DNA of 15,729 bases from AC-32 sp046726435 (GTDB taxonomy: Bacteria > Actinomycetota > Thermoleophilia > Gaiellales > Gaiellaceae), in NCBI GenBank assembly GCA_046726435.1, contig JBKPAM010000172.1:1-15729 (forward strand), given 5' to 3'. The notes below the pieces were generated by a model that saw nothing but the letters and a program-made list of their open reading frames with translations, had not been told where the DNA came from and made no database searches. Shown here piece after piece: positions 1-7,577 of the stretch. A program made the position numbers and the translations under genes. Positions within the stretch are counted from its first letter, which is position 1. Every line of letters begins with the position of its first letter.

Positions 1-414
1 TTCGGCCAGGGTGTTCCGCCGCCGCCTCAGATCGCTGATCGCCGCCTCGGACTGCTCACGCGCGCTCGCTGCGCGCAGCGCGGTCTGCGCCTGCAGGCGC
101 TCGAAGTAGGTATCCCAGCTGTGCAGCTCGTTCTCGACGGCATCCGCGAACTTCTTGTGGTTGTCGGCAAGGTCTGCGGCCAGTGAGCTCTGCGCCACGC
201 GGAACCTGGCCTCGAACTGCTGGAACTTCTCATCGAAGGCCTCAGCCCCCTCGTGTGCAGCCTCCCGGGCGGACGCCTCCTGCTGGCGCAGTGCGCCGAG
301 CTGACGCTGGATCCGCGACTTCGCCTCGCCTCCACCAGCACGCGCATTCGCCTCAAGCCCGTCGATCTGGCGGACCATCTCCGCGAGCCGCTCCTCGACC
401 GTCGTCGTAGGCAT
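1..414 (-). CDS. Coiled-coil protein, 5' part only (runs off the left edge)
   Basis: The frame is open from an ATG at 414 down to base 1: 138 codons with no stop, so the C-terminus lies outside the window. A strong Shine-Dalgarno site (AAGGAG) lies just upstream of the ATG. The visible protein is hydrophilic, rich in Glu, Ala, Arg and Gln, and shows no signal peptide or membrane segment. It begins MPTTTVEERLAEMVRQIDGL and looks like an almost continuous helix or coiled coil. A central acidic stretch (SLAADLADNHKKF, about residue 77) is followed by a Trp/Tyr-containing helix (ELHSWDTYFERL) and a basic helix (SDLRRRRNTLAE). I do not recognise a named family. It has its own promoter of the repeated TGGCAG type at 446-499, so it probably shares regulation with the BON and DUF1269-like genes. 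A structural or stress role is a guess. Confidence 0.8.
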   Translation of the reverse strand, partial: MPTTTVEERLAEMVRQIDGLEANARAGGGEAKSRIQRQLGALRQQEASAREAAHEGAEAFDEKFQQFEARFRVAQSSLAADLADNHKKFADAVENELHSWDTYFERLQAQTALRAASAREQSEAAISDLRRRRNTLAE

Positions 415-445
415 GACAACTCTCCTTTCGTGATTCGACGAGTCA

Positions 446-499
446 ACCGTCGCGAAGCGCACTGCCAGCCGGCTGCCACACGTCCGGCCTCGGCTGCCA
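446..499 (-). promoter_or_regulatory. Triple TGGCAG-box promoter of the coiled-coil gene (copy P1)
   Basis: Reading on the minus strand: TGGCAG at 499-494, TGGCAG at 478-473 (21 bp later), TGGCAG at 467-462 (11 bp later), ten bases, then the -10-like hexamer GACGGT at 451-446. This leaves a leader of about 25 nt before the ATG at 414. The same spacing occurs at four other places in the window. Confidence 0.7.
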
Positions 500-575
500 C
501 GTCGCACTGTTAAGGCGTTGATCCGAGCGGCGCCTCCCGCACAGCCCGTCAGTCGCTGTTAGCCGACCGCGCGGC

Positions 576-3494
576 TCAGGCGAGCGCGAGCCCGGCGCGA
601 GCGCGCAGCTCGCCGGCGCCGGCGCTGTCGCCGCTAGCCTCGGCGAGCTCGGCGAGGCCGAGCAGTGCGCGCGTAGCCGGGCTGCCGGCAAGTGCGACGA
701 AAAGTGCCTCCCGCGCCTTGTGCCGCCGCGGCTCTTCGGACCAGTCGACGACAGCGCGATACAGGCTCGCAGCGGTGTCGTGGTCGCCGCCTTTCTCGAG
801 GACCTGCGCGAGCCCTGCCTTGCCGTGTGCGACCAGCCACGACGCCGACGCCGCTTCGGCGACGGCCAGCGCGCGACGATAGTGCGCCTCGGCCTCCTCG
901 AAGTCCCCATTCGCGAAGGCGACCGAACCCAGGCCCGTCAGGGCGAACGACGCATGTTCGGCGAAGCCTGCCCGCTCCGAGCGCTCGAGCGCTCGGCGGT
1001 ACGCGGTGGCCGCCGCGGCCCCGTCTCCGCGCCGGTCGGCCAACGACGCCTCGAGCAGCGCGGCCGGGATCGCGCCGACGTCGTAGTCGGCATGGAGCCG
1101 GACTGCGTCCGCGGTCAGCGGGGCGGCGGTGTCGACGTCGCCGCGGCCGAGCGCGCCGAGCGCGGCGGTCACCGCCGACGACGCGGCGCCCCATCGGTCG
1201 CCCAAGTGCTCGAACCCGCGGCGCGCTTCCGCGGCGAGGTCGATCGCGCGCTGCTGCGGCCCGGCACAGTCGAACGCGAACGCGAGCGCCAACTGGAGCA
1301 TCGCGGTTTCCCACGGCGCGTCGCTCGTCGCCGCCAGCGAGAGCCCGCGCTCACCCGCCTCAACCGCCGCCTCGAGGTCGTCGTCTTCGGTTGCCAGGTA
1401 GCAGAGGTAGGCCAGCAGCTCGAGGCGCAGCGGGAGCGGCACCTCGTCGGACGACGCCAGCGCAGCTTCGATGAACGCACGCCCCTCGGAGACGCGCTCG
1501 GCCGTGCCGAAGTACCACCCGAGCCCGACACCGAGACGGGCGCCGACGAGAGGATCGGGCGCGTCGCGGGCGTAGGTCAGGGCCGCCCACAGGTTGTCGT
1601 GCTCATGCTCGAGCCGTTTCATCCAGGTCGGCCACTCCGGGGTGCGCAGCCCTGTCCGCGCCGCGTCGGCCAACGTCGCGAAATACTCGGCGTGCGCCTT
1701 CCGCGTGGGGGCGAGGCCGCCGCTTTCGTCCAGACGCTCGAGCACGTAGTCGCGGACGGTGTCGAGCAGGTCGTACCGGGCCTCGTCGTCGGGGAAGGAG
1801 ACAGAGACGATCGACTTGTCGACCAGCGCGCCCAGCAGGTAGGTGACTGTTGGCTTGTCGAGGCCGTGGCTTCCGGCGACAGTGAGCAGCGACGGCAAGG
1901 AAGCGCCTCCCCGGTGAACGGCGAGCTGGTGGAGCAGCGCCTTCTCGTCGACGTGCAGGAGGTCGTAGCTCCACTCCACGAGTTCCTGGAGGGCAGTGCG
2001 GCTTGGGTCGGATTCCGGAAGCTCGTGTAGCACCGCCAGGCGGCGCTCGACGATCGGGAGCAACTCGGCGAGACCGAGCACGCCGACGCGGGCGGCAACG
2101 AGCTCGATCGCAAGCGGCAACCCGTCCAGCCGACGCGTGATCTCGGCTGCGAGCGGCGCGGCCTCGGACGTCAGCTCGAATCCAGGCCGCGCCGCGCGCG
2201 CGCGCGCGAGGAACAGCTGAACGGCCGGCGCGTCGCCACCTTCGCGCGAAGCCTGATCCGGTACCGCGAGCGGCTCGACACGGACTTGAACCTCGCCCGG
2301 AACATGAAGCACCTCGCGGCTCGTGGCCACGACGCGCACACCGGGACATTCCGTGAGGATGGCTGAGGCGATCCGCGCTGCCTCCTCGACAACGCGGTCA
2401 CACCCGTCGAGCGCCAGCAGCGCATCGGCATTGCAGAATCGCGCGATGACGCGCGCCAGAGCGTCCGCACCGCGAGCGCCGACGGCGCGCGCAACGAGAT
2501 CGGCGACGTCACCAGCGGCGGTGGCGCGGCCGAGGTCGACCAACCAGATCCCGTCGCAGATGTCGTTCCCGAGCGACCGGACCGCCTCGAGCGCGAGTCT
2601 GCTCTTCCCCACGCCCGGAGGGCCGGTGAGAGTGACAAGCCGGAGCTCCTCCAGCAAAGCAACGACTTGGGCAACCTCCTCTTCCCGGTCGACGAACGGC
2701 GTCGCCGGCGCAGGGAGGTTGCCGCGCCGCCTCGGCACAACGTGAACCGGCGCGATCGCGGGGTCGTGCGCGAGGATGGCCGCCTGGAGGCGCTGAAGAT
2801 CGGGGCCGGGGTCGAGCCCGAGCGCCTCGGAGAGCGCGCGCCGCGCGTCCTGGAACGCGTCGAGCGCGTCCGCCTGCCGGCCGCTGCGGTAGAGCGCGAG
2901 CATCAGCTGACCCCACAGCCGCTCTCGGAACGGGTTCTCCTCGACGGCGGCATGGAGCGCCGACACGATCTCGCGATGCTCGCCGAGCGCGAGCGCCGCC
3001 TCGAACTGCTCCTCGAGAGCGTCGACTCGCAGCGCCTCCAGCCGCCGCGCCTCGCCGCTGAACCAGGTCGTATCCGTTAGCCCTTGCAACGCCGGACCGC
3101 GCCACAGGCCGAGCGCCAGCGCAATGGACTCCGCCGCGTCGCCGGGATCGCCCTCGCGCAACGCAACACGCGCCTCTGCAAGCAACTCCTCGAAGCGCGG
3201 CGCGTCGACCGACGCATCCGTCAGCGCGTATCCGTCATTGGAAGCGACGATCGTGTCCTGCCCGAGCGCGCCGCGCAGACGGGCGACGTGGTGCTGAAGA
3301 GCGTTGCGCGGTGCGGCAGGCAGCTGCTCTCCCCACAAGGCGTCGATCAGCTCGTCCACTCCCACGACGCGACCGCGGCGGAGCGCGAGCAGCGCAAGCA
3401 AACCGTGCCGCTTGCTGCCGCTCACCTCCGCCAGACGCCCTCCGGCGACGACCTCGAACGGCCCGAGAAGCCGGATCTCGAGTGAATGCGTCAT
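576..3494 (-). CDS. AfsR/SARP-family transcriptional regulator (wHTH-BTAD-NB-ARC-TPR)
   Basis: A large cytoplasmic signal-transducing activator of about 972 aa. Residues 1-95 form an OmpR-like winged helix (LEIRLLGPFEVV, then a DELIDALWG helix and HHVARLRGALG recognition region). Residues 100-245 match the bacterial transcriptional activation domain (BTAD). Next comes a P-loop NTPase with Walker A GPPGVGKS near residue 290, Walker B LLALDGCD near 358 and a VVATSRE sensor. The C-terminal 400 residues are helical TPR-like repeats ending LRARAGLALA. In AfsR-type proteins the ATPase/TPR part controls DNA binding, and the winged helix plus BTAD bind direct repeats next to the -10. The start is uncertain. 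I take ATG 3494 because family homology begins at once, but an in-frame GTG at 3542 adds 16 residues. Neither has a clear Shine-Dalgarno site. It lies downstream of the ftsH remnant on the same strand and could be read from promoter P2. It is a candidate regulator of the TGGCAG-box promoters. Confidence 0.9.
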   Translation of the reverse strand: MTHSLEIRLLGPFEVVAGGRLAEVSGSKRHGLLALLALRRGRVVGVDELIDALWGEQLPAAPRNALQHHVARLRGALGQDTIVASNDGYALTDASVDAPRFEELLAEARVALREGDPGDAAESIALALGLWRGPALQGLTDTTWFSGEARRLEALRVDALEEQFEAALALGEHREIVSALHAAVEENPFRERLWGQLMLALYRSGRQADALDAFQDARRALSEALGLDPGPDLQRLQAAILAHDPAIAPVHVVPRRRGNLPAPATPFVDREEEVAQVVALLEELRLVTLTGPPGVGKSRLALEAVRSLGNDICDGIWLVDLGRATAAGDVADLVARAVGARGADALARVIARFCNADALLALDGCDRVVEEAARIASAILTECPGVRVVATSREVLHVPGEVQVRVEPLAVPDQASREGGDAPAVQLFLARARAARPGFELTSEAAPLAAEITRRLDGLPLAIELVAARVGVLGLAELLPIVERRLAVLHELPESDPSRTALQELVEWSYDLLHVDEKALLHQLAVHRGGASLPSLLTVAGSHGLDKPTVTYLLGALVDKSIVSVSFPDDEARYDLLDTVRDYVLERLDESGGLAPTRKAHAEYFATLADAARTGLRTPEWPTWMKRLEHEHDNLWAALTYARDAPDPLVGARLGVGLGWYFGTAERVSEGRAFIEAALASSDEVPLPLRLELLAYLCYLATEDDDLEAAVEAGERGLSLAATSDAPWETAMLQLALAFAFDCAGPQQRAIDLAAEARRGFEHLGDRWGAASSAVTAALGALGRGDVDTAAPLTADAVRLHADYDVGAIPAALLEASLADRRGDGAAAATAYRRALERSERAGFAEHASFALTGLGSVAFANGDFEEAEAHYRRALAVAEAASASWLVAHGKAGLAQVLEKGGDHDTAASLYRAVVDWSEEPRRHKAREALFVALAGSPATRALLGLAELAEASGDSAGAGELRARAGLALA

Positions 3495-3554
3495 CGGACG
3501 ACTCGTTCTTGCGGAAGCAAGCAGTATCTCACCCTGGGACACGCCCTGTCATCG

Positions 3555-3941
3555 GGGCTAGACCGCGGCACAACCGAGAGGAAGCCGATCTCGTCGCTCA
3601 TCCCGAGGCGTCCGACCATGTTGCGGGCGAGCTGCGTCGTCTGGCGGATGTCGGACTCGGCGCCTGTCGTCTCGTCCCCCGTACACCACCTCTTCGGCGG
3701 CGCGCCCGCCGGTGGCGACCTTGATGTGGGCAAGCAAGCCCTGCTTGTCGTAGTTGAAGCGGTCGCTACCGGGCGCCGAGAGGGTGACGCCGAGGCTCAT
3801 CGTGCGGGATGATCGAGATCTTCCGCACGGGGTCCGCGCCGGGCGTCAGCATGCCGACGAGCGCGTGGCCCGACTCGTGGTAGGCCGTGCGCCGCTTGTC
3901 GGCCGTGGTGAGCGTCAGCTTCCGGGCGGCGCCGAGCTCAT
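3555..3941 (-). pseudogene. ftsH: ftsH remnant: peptidase M41 part only, two frameshifts
   Basis: FtsH is a membrane-anchored AAA zinc protease. Only the M41 peptidase part is recognisable, in three successive frames on the minus strand. Frame one (homology from about 3936) has KRRTAYHESGHALVGML, with the zinc motif HESGH encoded at 3879-3865, and continues to SIIPHD. Near 3800 the frame shifts, apparently by loss of two bases, to MSLGVTLSAP followed by KVATGGRAAEEVVYG. At a five-base G/C run (3676-3680) it shifts again to TGAESDIRQTTQLARNMVG and GMSDEIGF, and similarity ends near 3560. The transmembrane and AAA segments, several hundred residues, are absent. The ATG at 3941, with GAAGGGGG before it, is out of frame with the peptidase and stops after eight codons. 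One shift lies in a homopolymer and could be a sequencing error. The first shift and the missing AAA domain make a dead gene the better reading. Confidence 0.85.
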
Positions 3942-3979
3942 GCCGGCCCCCTTCGCGCGCGTCACTGCGAACAGCCTGC

Positions 3980-4033
3980 TGGGTGCTGGGCGCTGCTACC
4001 ACGCCGCTGCCGTCGGCGAGGACGCCACTGCCA
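3980..4033 (-). promoter_or_regulatory. Triple TGGCAG-box promoter upstream of the ftsH remnant and SARP gene (copy P2, degenerate)
   Basis: On the minus strand: TGGCAG at 4033-4028, CGGCAG at 4012-4007 (21 bp later), TGGTAG at 4001-3996 (11 bp later). The box spacing is identical to the other copies. The hexamer at the expected -10 position (3985-3980) is CACCCA, a poor match, so this copy may be weak or inactive. It points at the ftsH remnant and, beyond it, the SARP gene. Confidence 0.5.
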
Positions 4034-4083
4034 GCGTCTTCACGCCGTCGGTCATCGACCAGTTGCGGGGGGACGCACCCCGG

Positions 4084-4137
4084 CGGCAGCGGCCCGGCGG
4101 GCAATGGCAGCACCCTGGCAGTGGCGCCTCCTAGCGT
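4084..4137 (+). promoter_or_regulatory. Triple TGGCAG-box promoter of the BON-domain gene (copy P3)
   Basis: CGGCAG at 4084-4089, TGGCAG at 4105-4110 (21 bp later), TGGCAG at 4116-4121 (11 bp later), ten bases, then TAGCGT at 4132-4137. The leader to the ATG at 4189 would be about 45 nt. It contains a 13-bp palindrome (GGGGAC, C, GTCCCC, 4154-4166). The copy is divergent from P2, with 50 bp between their outer boxes. Confidence 0.7.
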
Positions 4138-4188
4138 CGCGGTCCGTGGGCTGGGGGACCGTCCCCATGACGCAGGAAGGAGAGGCCC

Positions 4189-4851
4189 ATGCAGTCGAAC
4201 GACGAGCTCAGACGGAACGTGAAGGAGGAGCTCGCGTGGGAGCCGCAACTCGACCCGGAAGCGATCGCCGTCTCTGCAGAAGACGGTCGCGTCACGCTCC
4301 GCGGAACCGTCGGCAGCCCGCGCGAGAAGCGGGCGGCGACGAACGCGGCCCAGCGCGTGTTCGGCGTCGTTGCCGTCGACAACAAGCTCGAGGTGCGCCT
4401 GCTAAACGAGCGCCGGCGCGACGACGCCGACCTGCGGGCGGACGTCCTTCAGGCGCTCATGCTCAACAGCCTCGTCCCGAGCACCGTCGACGTGAACGTG
4501 GACCACGGTCTCGTCACGCTGACGGGGACCGCGAACTGGAACCACCAACGGATCGAGGCAGAGCGGGTCGCCTCGACGGTCGTCGGCACCGTGGAGGTCC
4601 TCGACGAGATCGAGCTTTACCACCTACCCAATCCGGATCCGGACGCGGTCGAGGACGCGATCACGCGCGCGCTCAGGCGCAGTGCGGCGCTCGACGCGCG
4701 CAAGCTCCACGTCTCGACGTCGAGCGGAACGGTGACGATCAAGGGGCACGTTCGCTCCTGGGCTGAGCACGATGACGCGATCGCCGCCGCGTGGGCAGCC
4801 CCCGGGGTGAAGGACGTCCACGACCTGATCGTGGTCGACTACGACCTGTAG
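4189..4851 (+). CDS. Three-BON-domain protein (OsmY-like)
   Basis: A 220-aa protein built of three tandem BON modules, at about residues 1-72, 80-148 and 152-220. Each has a short helix followed by the strand signature: GRVTLRGTVGSPREKRAA, then HGLVTLTGTANWNHQRIEAE, then SGTVTIKGHVRSWAEHDDA. BON domains are thought to bind phospholipid membranes or mediate assembly, and in OsmY-type proteins they help against osmotic and envelope stress. No signal peptide or transmembrane helix is visible, so as encoded it looks cytoplasmic. Translation start: ATG with GGAAGGAGAGG upstream. An upstream ATG at 4167 is out of frame. It is transcribed alone from the TGGCAG-box promoter P3, divergent from the ftsH remnant, and the next gene is on the opposite strand. 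Confidence 0.92.
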   Translation: MQSNDELRRNVKEELAWEPQLDPEAIAVSAEDGRVTLRGTVGSPREKRAATNAAQRVFGVVAVDNKLEVRLLNERRRDDADLRADVLQALMLNSLVPSTVDVNVDHGLVTLTGTANWNHQRIEAERVASTVVGTVEVLDEIELYHLPNPDPDAVEDAITRALRRSAALDARKLHVSTSSGTVTIKGHVRSWAEHDDAIAAAWAAPGVKDVHDLIVVDYDL

Positions 4852-4917
4852 ACACTGTCGCCGCGGCGGCGCTCACGCCAGCCTGCCCGTCCATCCGCGA
4901 TCACTGACGCCGTTGCC

Positions 4918-6045
4918 TCAAGCGTGCAACGAGGTGGGCGGCGGGTATCGGCGTCGGAAGACCAGATAGGCGATACCGCCAGCCGGCAGCGGCAGCCAGT
5001 ACGCGACGATCCGGTAGAGGAGCGTGGCCGTGACGGCGTCGCGGCCCGGAACTCCGGCGAGCGTCAGGGTCCCGACCAGGCCCGCCTCCACGAAGCCGAG
5101 ACCGCCCGGCGTGAACGGGACGAGCCCGAGCAGCTTGGCAGCGGTTTAGGCCAGCAGAACGAGCGAGGGCCGCGGCTGGGCGCCGACCGCGCGGAGGGCG
5201 GCGAGGAGCGCGAGGTAGTCGAACCCGGTGTTGCCGGTCGCCGCGGCGACGGCCGCCTTCCAGCGGCTCCCAAGAGCAATGCGGATGGAGTCGCGGTCGG
5301 CGAGGAGTTCGTGTGGCAGGCCGGTCACTGGGTTGCGCCGCCTGACGGTGGCGTTGAGGACCCGTTCGATCAGGCGGCCGACCAGTTCGAGCGGCTGGTC
5401 GCTCGCGAAGGCGGCAACTGCGGCGGCGACGAGCAGCACGAGGACGCCGAGCCCGAGATAGCCTGCCGCGGCGAGGTTGTGGTTGATCGGGGCGCCGCCC
5501 AGGATCGCAGGCAGGGCGAGGATCGGGAGCGCGAGGGTCGTCCCGATCTGGAGAGCGCTCGACGCGCCGAACGCGGCGACCGCCACCCCGGTGTCGATGC
5601 CGACGCGGCGAAGCATCGACGCCGAGAACACGGCCGCCGTCGCTCCGCCGCCGGGCAACAGCCGCCCGGCGAGGTTGCTGCTCAGCTGCGACGCCGCGAC
5701 CGCGAACCAGTCACGGGTGCGTAGGGCGATCCGGTCGAGCTCCCATAGGCAGACGTACGCGGCGCCCTCGCACGCGACCGCGAGGAGCGCAAACGGGCAG
5801 TCGAGATGAGAAAGCGACCGCCACGAGCCGAATACCGCGAGGAGACTCGGCAGCAGCAGGTAGATCGAGACGCCTCCGAGCACCAGCAGCACGAACGGAC
5901 GCGCGCGACGCCAGGACGTCGCCGTCCGCCGCGTCCGCGGGGCCAGCGAGGCCGATTCCTCGCGCTGCGATCGCTCGTCTGGGGAGGACTCTTGCACGGA
6001 CGCGCAGGTTGCCTGGTCGCGCTTCCAGGCCGCTGCCGCGCACAC
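4918..6045 (-). pseudogene. Lysylphosphatidylglycerol-synthase TM-family (UPF0104-like) membrane protein, interrupted by an in-frame TAA
   Basis: Multi-pass membrane protein of the family sharing the flippase-like TM region of MprF (UPF0104). These act in lipid transfer or flipping; the substrate here is unknown. Visible features are a hydrophilic N-terminal 45 residues, TM segments such as PFVLLVLGGVSIYLLLPSLL and LGLGVLVLLVAAAVAAF, and the family-like stretch SSNLAGRLLPGGGATAAVF. Translation stops at TAA 5148-5146 after 299 aa. The same frame then continues for another 75 codons as TAAKLLGLVPFTPGGLGF, VEAGLVGTLTLAGVPG, and a last TM segment, to a TGA at 4918. PFTPGGLGFVEAG is a conserved C-terminal signature of the family, so the TAA has probably replaced a Tyr codon (TAC or TAT). 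The cause may be a point mutation or a base-call error. The GTG start at 6045 lacks a Shine-Dalgarno site and is uncertain. It is divergent from the NAD(P)-binding gene. Confidence 0.87.
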
Positions 6046-6066
6046 CCGGTCGATCGTGAAGCTGCG

Positions 6067-6120
6067 TGGCAGCGGCGATGCCAGAGGAGGCAGGAGCGTG
6101 GCAGTACCGCCGCCTACGGT
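6067..6120 (+). promoter_or_regulatory. Triple TGGCAG-box promoter of the NAD(P)-binding/rhomboid pair (copy P4)
   Basis: TGGCAG at 6067-6072, AGGCAG at 6088-6093 (21 bp later), TGGCAG at 6099-6104 (11 bp later), ten bases, then TACGGT at 6115-6120. The predicted transcript starts near 6127, about 50 nt before the GTG at 6177. The promoter therefore lies within the longer upstream reading frame and rules out a start at 6066. Confidence 0.7.
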
Positions 6121-6176
6121 GCGGCGATGCTGCCGATCGCAGACGGAGTGCCAGCGTTCGAAGGGCCGGCGCCGAC

Positions 6177-6818
6177 GTGAAGCTCGCCGTCCTCGGCGCG
6201 ACCGGCAGCGTCGGCCGCGAGCTCGTCGCGCAGGCGCTCGCGGCCGGCCACGAGGTCACCGCGCTCGTACGCGAACAGCCGAAGCCCGGCGAGATGGATG
6301 ACCGCGTCGCGCTCGTCCTCGGCGACGCTAAGAGCGCCGAGGCCGTGGAGCACGCCGTCGCCGCAAGCGACTCTGTCGTCAGCGCGCTCGGCCACGCGAA
6401 GCGTGCGCCCGACGACGTCCTCGCCCGCGCGACCGCGAACGTGATCGCGGCCATGCGCGCGGACGCAATCGACAGGATCGTCGTGCTGTCGTCGCCCGCA
6501 GTAGCCGACGCCGCTGACCGGCCGGAGCTCTTCTACCGGTTCGCGCGCGTCGTCATGCGGATCGCGATCGCGAGCGTCGTACTTGACCACCGAGAGCAGG
6601 CTCACCTGATCGAGGAGAGCGGCCTTGCCTGGACGCTCGTCCGGGGCCCGGTCGTCTTCACCGACGGGCCGCACACGGGTCGCTACCGCGCAGGCCCGAT
6701 CGGGCGCGACAGCGGCTGGCGGATCTCCCGCGCCGACCTCGCCGACTTCCTGCTCGCAACTGGGACGGGCGACAAGTTCGTCCGGATGAAGCCGCTCGTC
6801 AGCGACTCGAGGAAGTAG
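6177..6818 (+). CDS. NAD(P)H-binding (NmrA/SDR-a-like) protein
   Basis: A 213-aa Rossmann-fold protein. The N-terminus KLAVLGATGSVGRELV holds the GxxGxxG dinucleotide motif (residues 7-13), followed by a strand ending HEVTALVRE where the cofactor ribose or phosphate would sit. Later landmarks are DSVVSALGH, DRIVVLSSPAVAD and GLAWTLVRGPVVF, typical of short atypical SDR proteins of the NAD(P)-binding/NmrA-like group. These act as reductases, epimerases or redox sensors. The substrate cannot be told from sequence. I chose GTG 6177 because homology starts there and promoter P4 lies just upstream; GAAGGG at about 6164 is a weak, distant ribosome site. The stop is 2 nt before the rhomboid ATG, so the two are very probably co-transcribed. 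Confidence 0.88.
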   Translation: MKLAVLGATGSVGRELVAQALAAGHEVTALVREQPKPGEMDDRVALVLGDAKSAEAVEHAVAASDSVVSALGHAKRAPDDVLARATANVIAAMRADAIDRIVVLSSPAVADAADRPELFYRFARVVMRIAIASVVLDHREQAHLIEESGLAWTLVRGPVVFTDGPHTGRYRAGPIGRDSGWRISRADLADFLLATGTGDKFVRMKPLVSDSRK

Positions 6819-6820
6819 CA

Positions 6821-7531
6821 ATGCTGCCGCTTTCCGACGGACTCCACCCGCGACGCTTCCCGATCGTCAACGTCGCGCTGATCGCCGCCAACTTCGCCGT
6901 CTGGATCCTCTACGAGCTCCCCCACCTGAACTCGGCCGTCTATCACGCCTCCTTCTACCCGTGCAGCGTCGACAACGCGTGCCACGCACCCGAGCCCTGG
7001 GCCGTCAGCTGGTTCACCGCGATGTTCATGCACGGCAGCTGGGACCACATCCTCGGGAACATGCTCTTCCTCGCCATCTTCGGCAAGAACGTCGAGGACG
7101 CGTACGGGCACCTCCGCTACCTTGGCTTCTACATCGCCGGCGGCTTCGTCGCGACGATGACGCAAACCGCAGTCACCGTCCTCTTCGGGACAGCGACCGC
7201 CGCACGTGTCCCGACTCTCGGCGCCAGCGGGGCGATCGCCGCCGTGCTCGGCGCCTTCTTTGTGCTCTACCCGGACGCACGCATCCGCACGCTCGTGCTC
7301 GTCTTCTTCGTCAAGATTCCCGCCTGGGTCTACCTCGGTGCCTGGTTCCTCTACCAGCTCGCCGAGGGGAACTTCGGCCTCGCCTCCGCCTCGGCGAACG
7401 GAGGCGGCGTCGCCTTCTTCGCGCACGTCGGCGGCTTCGTCTTCGGAGTCGTAGTCACCGCAACGCTTCTTAACCGCGGGCGAGTCGTCCCGCAAAGCAC
7501 GACGCGACGCTCCGCCCTCGCGCCTCTCTGA
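6821..7531 (+). CDS. Rhomboid-family intramembrane serine protease
   Basis: A 236-aa polytopic membrane protein. The rhomboid core is clear: FTAMFMHGSWDHILGNMLFL (residues 65-84, with His76 and Asn80 of the oxyanion region), the nucleophile motif GASG with Ser136, and the catalytic His202 in AHVGGFVFG. The Ser-His dyad is intact, so an active enzyme is likely. It would cleave transmembrane substrates within the membrane. A loop at residues 45-60 has two Cys (48 and 54) that could form a disulfide outside the cell. It follows the NAD(P)-binding gene by 2 nt and so is probably expressed from promoter P4. Its length fits small bacterial rhomboids of the single-domain type. The natural substrate is unknown. 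Confidence 0.93.
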   Translation: MLPLSDGLHPRRFPIVNVALIAANFAVWILYELPHLNSAVYHASFYPCSVDNACHAPEPWAVSWFTAMFMHGSWDHILGNMLFLAIFGKNVEDAYGHLRYLGFYIAGGFVATMTQTAVTVLFGTATAARVPTLGASGAIAAVLGAFFVLYPDARIRTLVLVFFVKIPAWVYLGAWFLYQLAEGNFGLASASANGGGVAFFAHVGGFVFGVVVTATLLNRGRVVPQSTTRRSALAPL

Positions 7532-7553
7532 GACGGGTTCTGGCGCGCGACCT

Positions 7554-7577
7554 GCGGATCCGCGGCAGCGGCCGGTG
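7554..7577 (+). repeat. 24-bp imperfect direct repeat, copy 1
   Basis: 21 of 24 bases match 8383-8406. Both copies run from GCGGATCC through to a GTG codon, which is a possible start codon of the transporter remnant here and of the lipid kinase in copy 2. The meaning is unclear, and similar codon choice could explain it. Confidence 0.35.

Noticed and set aside
720..2030. Long open frame on the plus strand (436 codons)
   Set aside because: It is antisense to the SARP gene, has an Arg-rich product with no motifs, and is explained by high GC content.
4981..5010. CGGCAG repeats in the tail of the TM-family gene
   Set aside because: The spacing is 6 bp rather than 21/11, and they are within coding sequence.
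6066..6176. N-terminal extension of the NAD(P)-binding protein
   Set aside because: It contains the promoter P4, and homology starts exactly at GTG 6177.
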